A stretch of 64,000 bases of DNA, from assembly GCA_028713125.1 (NCBI GenBank), contig JAQTOU010000005.1:1-64000 (forward strand). Direction: 5' to 3'. The first letter of the stretch is position 1, and each line of letters opens with the position of its first letter. The DNA comes from Elusimicrobiales bacterium. Lineage in GTDB: Bacteria > Elusimicrobiota > Elusimicrobia > Elusimicrobiales > UBA9959. The notes below the pieces were generated by a model, which was not told the origin of the DNA, searched no databases, and saw only the letters and a list, made by a program, of their open reading frames with translations. The position numbers were made by a program, and so were the translations under genes. Shown in pieces: positions 44,352 through 51,880 of this stretch.

Positions 44352-45676
44352 TTTTTAGCGAGGACCCGGGCGGCCGCGGCCGCGGCGGCGTGAAGGCACT
44401 CTTCCATGTCGAGGTAGGAGTGGGCGCCGGTTCTGCCGCAGAGCTCGAGGTTCCGGTAAACGGCGAGCGCTGAATTAAGGTCTTCAAGCGGCCCTTCGAA
44501 GCCCGCGTAAAGAAGCGGGTAGGCGTGGGAAAGCCGCACGGCGGTGAACTCCGTGGTCTCGAAGTCGCCGAAGATCTTCATCGCCCTGAGCGAGCGCTCG
44601 GTCTCTTTAAGCAGGTCCTCGTCCTTCATCCGCCAGGTCTCGTCCCCTTCGTCGCAGAAGACCTCGAAGGTGATCGGCAGGGCCCCTCCCTCGCCGGCGA
44701 AAGCGGCGCTCCAGTTGGAAAGCTCGCAGGCGCGCGAGAAAAAGACCTCTTTCTCGGGGAAATAAACCCAATGGTCCCTGAGCGGCGCTTTGCGCTTCAT
44801 GGAGGCGAACAGAACTATCAGCGAGCGGTATTTTACCCCCCTTGCGGAAGCCGCGGGGCCCGGGTCTTCTTTAAAGAGGGTCGCCAGCCCGGTCAGCGGG
44901 ATGGTGGAGATCACCTGCCTGCAGGCGATGCGCCGCTTTTTCCCGTCCTGCTCGAACAGCACGGATTTTATTTTCCCACCGTCCGTCCCGAATTCTAGCG
45001 GGACCGCGCCGGTGCGGAGCGCTCCGGCCGGGAGTTTTTTCTGCAGGGCCGCGCAGAGCCCGCCTATTCCGCCGCGCGGGTAGAGAAAATCCAGGGTATT
45101 CTCCTTGGAGGCGCTCTTCATGAAAAGCATCTCTAAAAAAAGGTTTTTCAGGCTCATCGGGCCGATGCGCCTCTCCGCCCAGACCGAGGAGATGCTCTCG
45201 GTCGGCAGGCCCCAGGTCTTTAGAGTATAGTCCTTGAAGTAGGCGTCGTGTATGCCGGAGCCGAAGCGGTCGTGCAGCCAGCCCTTGAGAGACCCTTCCG
45301 GGGGCGGCTTGGAGCCAGGCCCGCGCAGCCGCTTGAGCAAAGCCGGGACAGCGTAGAGCAGGCCGTTCAGAAGGGTGGGCGGGTAGCTGAGAAAGCGGCC
45401 GTTGACGAAGTTGCTGCTCCTGCGTTTTAGCCTGAGCAGGGGCTCCGGCTTAAGAAGCTTTTCCACGCGTGCGGCGAGGGCGTCGTCCTGGAAATAAAGG
45501 CGGTGCCCGCCCAGGTCGAATTTGAAATCTTTATAGGAAACGGTGCGCGCGAGCCCGCCGGCCTCCCGCTCTTTTTCAAGCAGAATGACCCGCTCGCCGG
45601 CGGCGGAAAGGGTTTCGGCGGCCGCGAGACCGCTCAGGCCGGCGCCAAGTATGACTATGTCGGTGTCCAGGTCCAT
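44348..45676 (-). CDS. FAD-dependent oxidoreductase (amine oxidase / protoporphyrinogen-oxidase-like)
   Basis: 442 residues from the ATG at 45676; an upstream TTG would fall in the -10 box. The dinucleotide motif is ILGAGLSGLAAAETL with a following ERVILLEKE, then GGHRLYF and the C-terminal FAD site ELCGRTGAHSYLDMEE. The family includes protoporphyrinogen oxidase, phytoene desaturases and UDP-galactopyranose-mutase-like proteins. Within an rSAM/epimerase operon it may desaturate or isomerise the product. Head of the minus-strand unit 45676-40460, divergent from the SDR gene. Confidence 0.82.
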   Translation of the reverse strand: MDLDTDIVILGAGLSGLAAAETLSAAGERVILLEKEREAGGLARTVSYKDFKFDLGGHRLYFQDDALAARVEKLLKPEPLLRLKRRSSNFVNGRFLSYPPTLLNGLLYAVPALLKRLRGPGSKPPPEGSLKGWLHDRFGSGIHDAYFKDYTLKTWGLPTESISSVWAERRIGPMSLKNLFLEMLFMKSASKENTLDFLYPRGGIGGLCAALQKKLPAGALRTGAVPLEFGTDGGKIKSVLFEQDGKKRRIACRQVISTIPLTGLATLFKEDPGPAASARGVKYRSLIVLFASMKRKAPLRDHWVYFPEKEVFFSRACELSNWSAAFAGEGGALPITFEVFCDEGDETWRMKDEDLLKETERSLRAMKIFGDFETTEFTAVRLSHAYPLLYAGFEGPLEDLNSALAVYRNLELCGRTGAHSYLDMEECLHAAAAAAARVLAKK

Positions 45677-45699
45677 TTTTATCCAGGGCGAACTTATCA

Positions 45700-45705
45700 A
45701 TTATA
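45700..45705 (-). promoter_or_regulatory. -10 box of the second rSAM cluster
   Basis: TATAAT on the minus strand lies 23 nt before the ATG at 45676, giving a short leader. It shares a 75-nt divergent region with the SDR promoter. Confidence 0.55.
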
Positions 45706-45743
45706 GTATTTTAGCGAAGTATAACCCTGACCGCCGGTAATTT

Positions 45744-45751
45744 TATAGAAT
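45744..45751 (+). promoter_or_regulatory. -10 box, leaderless type
   Basis: TATAGAAT ends six bases before the ATG at 45758. There is no ribosome site. Confidence 0.5.
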
Positions 45752-45757
45752 CACAAT

Positions 45758-46489
45758 ATGAAAGCGCTTATCATCGGCGGAACCTCCGGCCTGGGCAGGG
45801 CCCTCGCCGCCGAATTCCTGGCCGCCGGCTGGGAGACCTCGGTCACCGGAGTGCGGGACGCCGCCCTCAAAGATTTTTCAGCCGCTTTCCCCGCGGCGCG
45901 GGTCTCGAAACTGGACCTTTCCGCGCCGGGCGCGCGGGCGGCCGTGGAAGCGCTGCTGGCCGGGCCCGGAAGAACCGACGCGGTGGCGGTCTGCGCCGGG
46001 CTATATATAGACAATCCGGACAATGACTGGGCCGCCGAGGAAAAAGTCATAGCCCTCAATGCGGCCGGCTGCGCCGCGGCGCTGAACGCGGCCTACTTAT
46101 ATTTCAAAAAACAGGGCGGCGGGCGGCTCGCCTGCCTCTCCTCCATAGGCGGGATCCGCGGAAATGCGCGCTGCCCGGCCTACAATGCCACAAAGGCCTT
46201 CCTGTTCAACTACCTGGAAGGCCTGCGCCAGAACGCCGCGCTGGCCGGGGCGGATATTTCCGTCACCAATATCATCCCCGCCTATATCGGCGACGGCGGC
46301 GGAAAAAAGATGTTCGCGGCCATAATGAAGAAGCGGCGCAGCGTTTATATCCCCGGCTACTGGCGGCTGCTCGCGGCCGCTTACCGGAACCTGCCCGACC
46401 TCCTTCATGAGAAAATGGCGGCCTGGCACTACGTTTTGCTCAAGCCTTTTATGCGCAAAGCGCCGCGCTGGAAAGACCAAATCAAATGA
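45758..46489 (+). CDS. Short-chain dehydrogenase/reductase
   Basis: 243 residues. GGTSGLGRAL binds the nucleotide. The catalytic Ser-Tyr-Lys are in LSSIGG and YNATK. The C-terminal extension after NIIPAYIGDG is basic and amphipathic (YWRLLAAAYRN, HYVLLKPFMRKAPRWK), which may attach it to the membrane. Head of a three-gene unit with the methyltransferase and the asparagine synthetase homologue, each overlapping by 4 nt. Substrate unknown. Confidence 0.87.
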   Translation: MKALIIGGTSGLGRALAAEFLAAGWETSVTGVRDAALKDFSAAFPAARVSKLDLSAPGARAAVEALLAGPGRTDAVAVCAGLYIDNPDNDWAAEEKVIALNAAGCAAALNAAYLYFKKQGGGRLACLSSIGGIRGNARCPAYNATKAFLFNYLEGLRQNAALAGADISVTNIIPAYIGDGGGKKMFAAIMKKRRSVYIPGYWRLLAAAYRNLPDLLHEKMAAWHYVLLKPFMRKAPRWKDQIK

Positions 46490-47370
46490 ACTGCAAACTC
46501 TGCGGCGGCGGCCGCGCTAAAAAGATCCTGCGCTCCCAGGACAGCGGCATCATGAAATGCCCGGATTGCGGCTTCATCTACCGGGAGCCCTACCGGGGCT
46601 GCGCAGCCGCCAAATGCGCCGCCTGCGCCGACAGGTGCATAGACAGGCTTTCGGAGACCGGTTTCCTTGAGGCGCGCCTGCGGGTGGACGGGCGCAGAGC
46701 GGAGCGCATCAAGCGCCTGGCCGGCGGCGACCTTTCAAAAATCAAAGTGCTTGAACTGGGCGCCGGCCTCGGCTGCCTGGCCTCCCATTTAGCCGAGGCC
46801 TCCGGACATTACCTGGGCCTTGAGTCCTCTCCGGTCTTTTACGGCTGCCTGCGCAATAATTTCAAGAACCTGGCCGGGAAAGTCGAGAACCTGCTTCTGC
46901 CCGGGCCGGAGCACCGCGGCCGCTTCGACCTGCTGGTCCTGGTGGACGTGCTGCAGTTCGCACCGAAGCCGCTCGAGTTCCTGAGGGAAGCCGCGCTGTC
47001 CCTGGCGAAGGGCGGCAGGATCTACATAGAAGTTCCCGACGAGTCGCGGATGGCGCTGCGCGCTTCGGCCAGGAAAGCTCTCGGTCTTTACAGCGGCAAC
47101 CCGCTCCACCACGGCCATATTAATTTCTTCACTCCGGGTTCGCTGCGGGTCCTCCTGCGCGAGGCCGGGCTGCGCGCCGATATTCTGAAGCAGGCGAGCA
47201 TAGCCGGCGACGAGGACAGGCTTTTCCTGACGCTTAAAAAGGAACTCCCTCTCTGGGTCAGGACTTTATCGCTTGGAGCCCGGCTGACAAAGGCCGATAC
47301 GCTGTTCGGCCTGGGCAATACCGTCTGCCTGGCCTCAAGAGCCGGCCGCAGGGGAGCCGACGCAAAATGA
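46486..47370 (+). CDS. Methyltransferase with N-terminal zinc ribbon
   Basis: 294 residues. The N-terminus carries C3-x2-C6 (CKLCGG), CPDCGF and a second group CAAAKCAACADRC, so one or two metal sites. A class I SAM domain follows with VLELGAGLGCLASHL, then a LVDVLQF post-motif and an HHGHINFFTPGSL segment. This layout is that of the sugar or lipid C-methyltransferase family often found in surface-polysaccharide loci. Coupled to the SDR and to the asparagine synthetase homologue. Confidence 0.82.
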   Translation: MNCKLCGGGRAKKILRSQDSGIMKCPDCGFIYREPYRGCAAAKCAACADRCIDRLSETGFLEARLRVDGRRAERIKRLAGGDLSKIKVLELGAGLGCLASHLAEASGHYLGLESSPVFYGCLRNNFKNLAGKVENLLLPGPEHRGRFDLLVLVDVLQFAPKPLEFLREAALSLAKGGRIYIEVPDESRMALRASARKALGLYSGNPLHHGHINFFTPGSLRVLLREAGLRADILKQASIAGDEDRLFLTLKKELPLWVRTLSLGARLTKADTLFGLGNTVCLASRAGRRGADAK

Positions 47371-49184
47371 ACCAAAATTCTTTTTCCGGGGTCTATCTCT
47401 TCGACCGCGATAGCCGGAAGTCCGCCCGCCTTCTGCGCGGCCTCACGGGATCAGCGGAGCCCGGCGCTGAGCCGTCCCTGTCCTCCCCCTTCCCGGGGCT
47501 AGCCCTGCCGCCGGGAAGTTCCGCGGCCGCCATACCCGGAAACCCCGGGTCCTGGCTGCTGCTGAAAAGCCCGGACATAGCCCTCGAGCTTGCTGTTCAG
47601 CTTTACGCTGAACACGGCCCTTCTTTCACGGACGGCCTGCGCGGGCAGTTCGCCTTCGCTCTCTACGACGCCCGCGGCGGAAAACTGCTGCTTGGCGCGG
47701 ACCGCTTTTCAGAGATCCCGGTCTTCTACGCCGTTTTCCCGGGCGGCATCGCCTGGGCGGAAGCTCCCGCGCCGCTGAGCCGCCTGCCCGGCGTGGACGG
47801 CGGGATAGACCCGCGCGCGGTGGACAGGTATATCACTATGCGCTACCTGCCCTCGCCGTTCACGCTCTACAAAGGCGTGCGCAAGCTCCCGCCCGCCGGT
47901 ATGCTTACTGCGGGGAAAGGCGCGCACGCGGTAAAGATTTACTGGAACCCGCCGATGGAGGAGCGGAAGTACCGCTCGCTGGGCGAAGCCTCGGAAGCCG
48001 TTTACGCGGCGCTTTACGACTCCGCTAAATACCGCCTGCGCGGCGTGAAGCGGGCGGCGGCCACGGTCTCCGGCGGGATGGACTCTTCCTCGGCGGCGGC
48101 CATGGCGGCGAAATGCGGGGTAAAACTGGACACCTTTACCGCCGGCTGCAAAAAAGCGGACGGCTGCGACTTCTCCGCCGCTTCGGCCGTGATCGCAAAA
48201 GCCGTCGGCTCGCGGCACACTTACATAGAATACGACAGCCCGGACGGAGCCGCTATCACCGAGATGTCGGCCGGCTACGCCGAACCGCAGGCCGACCAGT
48301 GCGCGGCCGCGCTGTGGTTCGCGGCTGAAAAAATGGGCGGCGGCGCGGAAGTTCTTTTTTCCGGCGACGGCGGGGACGAGAACTTCGGCGGCTATATCAG
48401 GGCGCGCCTGATGCTGAACATGGCCCGGAAAGAAAAAGGCCCGGAGCTGGAAGCACTGCTGCTTAAAGCGCTGGCCGCCGGGAGCAGCATTTCCAGCGAA
48501 ACGCTTCTTAAGGTCAAAACGGCGACCGGCAACCGGCTTGAAACTCTGTATTCGGAACTTACCCGCCTCTATTTCGGCGACACCGGGGATTTTTATCTCC
48601 CGGAGGAAAGAAAGGAGCTTTACACGCCCGGCTTCCGCTCTTCCCTCGGCCAGGGCCACAAAACTTCCGTCGAGACGATAAGGGAGATCTTCAGCGGAAC
48701 CGCCGGGCAGGACTGGATGAGCCGGATCACCCTGCCGGACCTCCGGATCTTCCACCCAGACTGCACCGTGCCGCGCCTGCGGGCCACGGCCGCCCGCGCG
48801 GGACTGCGGGCCGTCTTCCCTTTCAACGACCACAAGCTGGTAGAGCTTGCGCGCGGCATACCGGAGAAGTGGAAGCTGCCGCCGGGGACCGTAGCCAGGA
48901 ATAAATGCAAGCTGGTGCTCCGCAAAGCTATGGCCCCGCTCCTTCCGGCCAGCATAATTAACGGCGCCCAGCGGCCTTTCCCCACCCCGGCCGGAGAATG
49001 GCTGGCAGGCCCCCTGAACGGCTTCTTCCGCGACTCCCTGCTTTCGCCCGGCGCGCGCACCTCGCCGTTCTTCAAGCGCCGGACTGTCGAGCGCCTGCTG
49101 ACGGAGCATGTCTCGGGCAAAATAGACCGCAACGACGAACTCTGGGACCTGCTGATGCTTGAACTCTGGCTGCGGACGCACTGA
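47367..49184 (+). CDS. Asparagine synthetase B homologue lacking the catalytic N-terminal Cys
   Basis: 605 residues. The N-terminal half keeps the amidotransferase fold (LRGQFAFALYDARGG, GADRFSEIPVFY), but residue 2 is Asn and no Cys follows Met. Glutamine hydrolysis is therefore unlikely. The synthetase half has the ATP pyrophosphatase loop SGGMDSS (about 235) and FSGDGGDENFGGY. Cys-less relatives include beta-lactam synthetases, lasso peptide cyclases and surface-polysaccharide amidotransferases, which use other amine donors. ATGA overlap with the methyltransferase gene. No terminator was seen after it. Confidence 0.82.
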   Translation: MNQNSFSGVYLFDRDSRKSARLLRGLTGSAEPGAEPSLSSPFPGLALPPGSSAAAIPGNPGSWLLLKSPDIALELAVQLYAEHGPSFTDGLRGQFAFALYDARGGKLLLGADRFSEIPVFYAVFPGGIAWAEAPAPLSRLPGVDGGIDPRAVDRYITMRYLPSPFTLYKGVRKLPPAGMLTAGKGAHAVKIYWNPPMEERKYRSLGEASEAVYAALYDSAKYRLRGVKRAAATVSGGMDSSSAAAMAAKCGVKLDTFTAGCKKADGCDFSAASAVIAKAVGSRHTYIEYDSPDGAAITEMSAGYAEPQADQCAAALWFAAEKMGGGAEVLFSGDGGDENFGGYIRARLMLNMARKEKGPELEALLLKALAAGSSISSETLLKVKTATGNRLETLYSELTRLYFGDTGDFYLPEERKELYTPGFRSSLGQGHKTSVETIREIFSGTAGQDWMSRITLPDLRIFHPDCTVPRLRATAARAGLRAVFPFNDHKLVELARGIPEKWKLPPGTVARNKCKLVLRKAMAPLLPASIINGAQRPFPTPAGEWLAGPLNGFFRDSLLSPGARTSPFFKRRTVERLLTEHVSGKIDRNDELWDLLMLELWLRTH

Positions 49185-49213
49185 GCCCTGCCGGACCGCC
49201 GCGCGGCCAAAGA

Positions 49214-49222
49214 TGATAAAAT
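49214..49222 (+). promoter_or_regulatory. Extended -10 promoter, leaderless type
   Basis: TG-A-TAAAAT ends six bases before the ATG at 49229, with no ribosome site. It would drive the eight-gene operon 49229-57697. Confidence 0.45.
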
Positions 49223-49228
49223 TGAAAT

Positions 49229-50368
49229 ATGGTTGAATCCCGGGGGAAAAAACTTTCCGCGAAGAAAAGCGGGCTGAAAGCCGGCCGCAGGCCGGCTGCG
49301 GCGCCGCGGCCGGAGAAGCGGTTCGACCCCGATTACGTGGCCCTAGACCTCACCTACAAGTGCAACCTCGCCTGCTCTTTCTGCTTCATGTCTAAAAGCC
49401 GCTCGAAGGCCGCGCCCGGCGGCGAGCTTACCCTTAAGGAACTTAAGGAGCTCGTGGACGGTCTTTCGCAAAGACCTCGTAAATTCTACCTGGCCGGTGG
49501 AGAGCCCTCTCTTAAAAAAGGCCTTGTCGAACTTGTCCGCCACATAAAAAAGCGCGGTCATTTCTGCCGCATAACAACCAACGCTTTCGGGCTGGACAAA
49601 AAAAGCGCCGGGCTCCTGATGGACGCCGGGCTGGACGAATTTACCGTCTCCCTGCACGGAGAGCCAGCGGTTCATGATAAACTCGTCGGGGCCAGGGGCG
49701 CGGCGGCACGCATAGAGGAACTGTTCCGCCTCGTCGATTCCCGCGAAAAGCGGAACACTACGATAAGCGCCTGGTGCACGGTCACCGGCCTTAACCACTC
49801 CAGGCTTTACCGGGCCTACCGCTACTTCAGGTCCCTGAACCCGGATTCGATCATGTTCAGCCACATGGACTATATAACGGAGCGGGACCTTGCGGTCACC
49901 AGGGAGGTCCTGCGCTCGCAGCTCGGCTCGAAAACCGTCCTTAACTCCTCGGAGGGGCTGGTCGCCGGGGTTTCCGCCGCCGTTCTCGCCGGGGAAATAA
50001 AAAAGATCAAAGCCGACAGCGGCCCCGCCGTCAATTTTTTCCCCAACCTTTCCGCCGAAGAAATGAAAGGCTGGTATGCCCCCGGCTCCGGTTTCCAGAA
50101 GCGCGGCTTCTGCCTGGCGCAGTGGAAAGGCCTCTGGATAGGCCCCCGCGGCGAGGTCGTGCCCTGCCAGCCGCTGGGCCACGAGATGGGAAATATAAGA
50201 AAGACCGCGCCCCTGGACGTTTTCTCCGGAAAACCGGCGGCGGATTTCAGAAAAGCCCTTCTCCGCCGCGGCGGCTTTCTGCCGACCTGCTCGCGCTGCG
50301 GCAGGAGCTCCTACAGCAGCACTTATTGCGTAAAGGCCGCCGTCCCGGCCCGGGTAGGCAAGCGATGA
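49229..50368 (+). CDS. Radical SAM/SPASM protein
   Basis: 379 residues. A very basic N-terminal tail (1-35) precedes the rSAM motif C45-x3-C49-x2-C52 (CNLACSFC), followed by LAGGEPSLKKGL. The C-terminus has SPASM-like Cys in KRGFCLAQ, GEVVPCQPL and TCSRCGRSSYSSTYC. First gene of a coupled operon. The stop overlaps the next ATG (ATGA at 50365). Confidence 0.87.
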   Translation: MVESRGKKLSAKKSGLKAGRRPAAAPRPEKRFDPDYVALDLTYKCNLACSFCFMSKSRSKAAPGGELTLKELKELVDGLSQRPRKFYLAGGEPSLKKGLVELVRHIKKRGHFCRITTNAFGLDKKSAGLLMDAGLDEFTVSLHGEPAVHDKLVGARGAAARIEELFRLVDSREKRNTTISAWCTVTGLNHSRLYRAYRYFRSLNPDSIMFSHMDYITERDLAVTREVLRSQLGSKTVLNSSEGLVAGVSAAVLAGEIKKIKADSGPAVNFFPNLSAEEMKGWYAPGSGFQKRGFCLAQWKGLWIGPRGEVVPCQPLGHEMGNIRKTAPLDVFSGKPAADFRKALLRRGGFLPTCSRCGRSSYSSTYCVKAAVPARVGKR

Positions 50369-51183
50369 TAATCGTCGCCGGGGCGAGGACCCTGAAAGAG
50401 GCCGAATGGCTTTTCGCCAACGGCGCCGGCGAAGTTTATTGCGGGCTCCCCGACCTGCCTAACCACCGCAGGAACGCTCTCTCCGTAAAGGATGAAGCGG
50501 AACTTTTCAGGATCATCGACCTGGCGAAAAAAAACGCCGGGAAGTCGCTGCTCCTGCTGAACCAGTCCTGGGCGCCCGGGGATTATCCGCGCTTCACGGA
50601 GAAAGTGAAAAGGATAGTGGCCCGCGGCGTCGACGGCCTCGTGGTCAAGGACCTCCACGTGATAGACTATTTGCGGGGCCGAGGGATAAAGAGCTCCTAT
50701 ATCCTGAGCAGCCTGGCCATGGCCTTCAATTCACATGCGGTCGCCCTTTTCAGAGAATACGGGATAAAAAGGTTCATCCTGCCTTACCACCTTACCCCGG
50801 AAGAAGCGCTGGGGATAATAAAAAGCAAGCCGCGCATCGAGACCGAGATCTTCTATTACCCGGGGCATTTCTGCCAGAACGTGGACCCCCTTTGCAAATT
50901 CTGCGACTGGAGCCGCGACTACAAGCCCTGCAAGATCAGCCTGCGCAGCGGCTCCGGGCCTTTTTTGATGCCGGCCCCGGACCTGCCGCGCATGGCCGAC
51001 ATAATGTACGAGGGCCACAAGGCAGGGGTAAAATATCTGAAGATACCCCGGACGCTGGATTTCGACGGTCTCAAGAAATTCATAAAAGACGCCGTGAGCC
51101 TGATAAACCTGCTGGATAAAGGTGTTTCGAAAGAAAATTTCAGGCTGCGCTACAAAGACGTCTTTGTCAGCGACAAAGTTTAA
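50365..51183 (+). CDS. U32-family Fe-S protein, UbiU-like
   Basis: 272 residues from the ATG at 50365 (MIIVAGARTLKEAEWLFANG), which overlaps the preceding stop; the upstream frame is spurious. N-terminal barrel pattern of U32 proteins (GAGEVYCG). Four Cys cluster at C170, C177, C180 and C189, comparable with the Cys of UbiU that bind a 4Fe-4S cluster. UbiU and UbiV together hydroxylate a ring without oxygen, using prephenate. The downstream gene codes for a UbiV-like partner. Shorter than UbiU (about 330). Confidence 0.72.
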   Translation: MIIVAGARTLKEAEWLFANGAGEVYCGLPDLPNHRRNALSVKDEAELFRIIDLAKKNAGKSLLLLNQSWAPGDYPRFTEKVKRIVARGVDGLVVKDLHVIDYLRGRGIKSSYILSSLAMAFNSHAVALFREYGIKRFILPYHLTPEEALGIIKSKPRIETEIFYYPGHFCQNVDPLCKFCDWSRDYKPCKISLRSGSGPFLMPAPDLPRMADIMYEGHKAGVKYLKIPRTLDFDGLKKFIKDAVSLINLLDKGVSKENFRLRYKDVFVSDKV

Positions 51184-51187
51184 GCTC

Positions 51188-51880
51188 ATGAAAACAGGGA
51201 TAATACTGAACGGGCGGCCGCTGCCGGGAAAAAATCCCGGCCTTAAAGCCGACATGATCTATCTCGGCAGCGAATTCTGCCAGAACCTGCTCCCGGGCCC
51301 GGCGGAATTCGGACGCGCGCTGAAGCTCTTTGGGAAGCCCATCGTGCTAGTTACCCCTTTCCTGACCGACGCGCTCTTCCCGGATATCGAAACCATCATC
51401 AGGAAACACGCAGGCAAAAAGAACAGGCTGGAAATAGTAGCCAATGACCTGGGCCTGGTACACCTGGCCGCGAAAAAATATTCCTCCGTTACCAGCCTTT
51501 CTCTTGGCAGGCTGCTGGCGGATTTCTTAAAGCCGGCCACCGACGCTTTCCTGGAAAAATTCTTCTCGAAGAACGGGATAGAGAGGGTAGAGACGGATTC
51601 GCCGGAGCTCCTGCACAGGTATGCCCGGCTGAAAAACCTGGCCTGCACTTACCATATCCCGTACGCCCATATGGCGGTCACCAGGTACTGCCCCTGGGAA
51701 AACCACTGGGTGGGAGAGGGCTGCCGGCACGCCTGCCTGGGGAAAAGCAAAAAACTGGCCGAACCCCGGCTGCGGCAGCCGTTGCTCCTTATGAACTGCG
51801 GCTATTTCGCAGAGGACGGGAAGCTCCCGAAGAGCGGGAGGATAGACAGGATAGTCTATTCCCCATCCGTGAACCGCTGA
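51188..51880 (+). CDS. U32-like Fe-S protein, UbiV-like partner
   Basis: 230 residues from the ATG at 51188, 4 nt after the UbiU-like stop. Cys at C31 (YLGSEFC), C168, C179 and C183 in C-x10-C-x3-C. This matches the layout of UbiV, whose cluster ligands are one early Cys plus a late C-x12-C-x3-C. A fifth Cys lies at 153. The pairing of a UbiU-like and a UbiV-like protein in one operon supports a two-subunit, oxygen-independent hydroxylase-like enzyme. The protein is shorter than UbiV (about 290). Assignment by motif spacing only. Confidence 0.65.
   Translation: MKTGIILNGRPLPGKNPGLKADMIYLGSEFCQNLLPGPAEFGRALKLFGKPIVLVTPFLTDALFPDIETIIRKHAGKKNRLEIVANDLGLVHLAAKKYSSVTSLSLGRLLADFLKPATDAFLEKFFSKNGIERVETDSPELLHRYARLKNLACTYHIPYAHMAVTRYCPWENHWVGEGCRHACLGKSKKLAEPRLRQPLLLMNCGYFAEDGKLPKSGRIDRIVYSPSVNR

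Noticed and set aside
47367-49184. Lasso peptide cyclase
   Set aside because: No lasso precursor, B1 recognition protein or B2 protease is encoded nearby.
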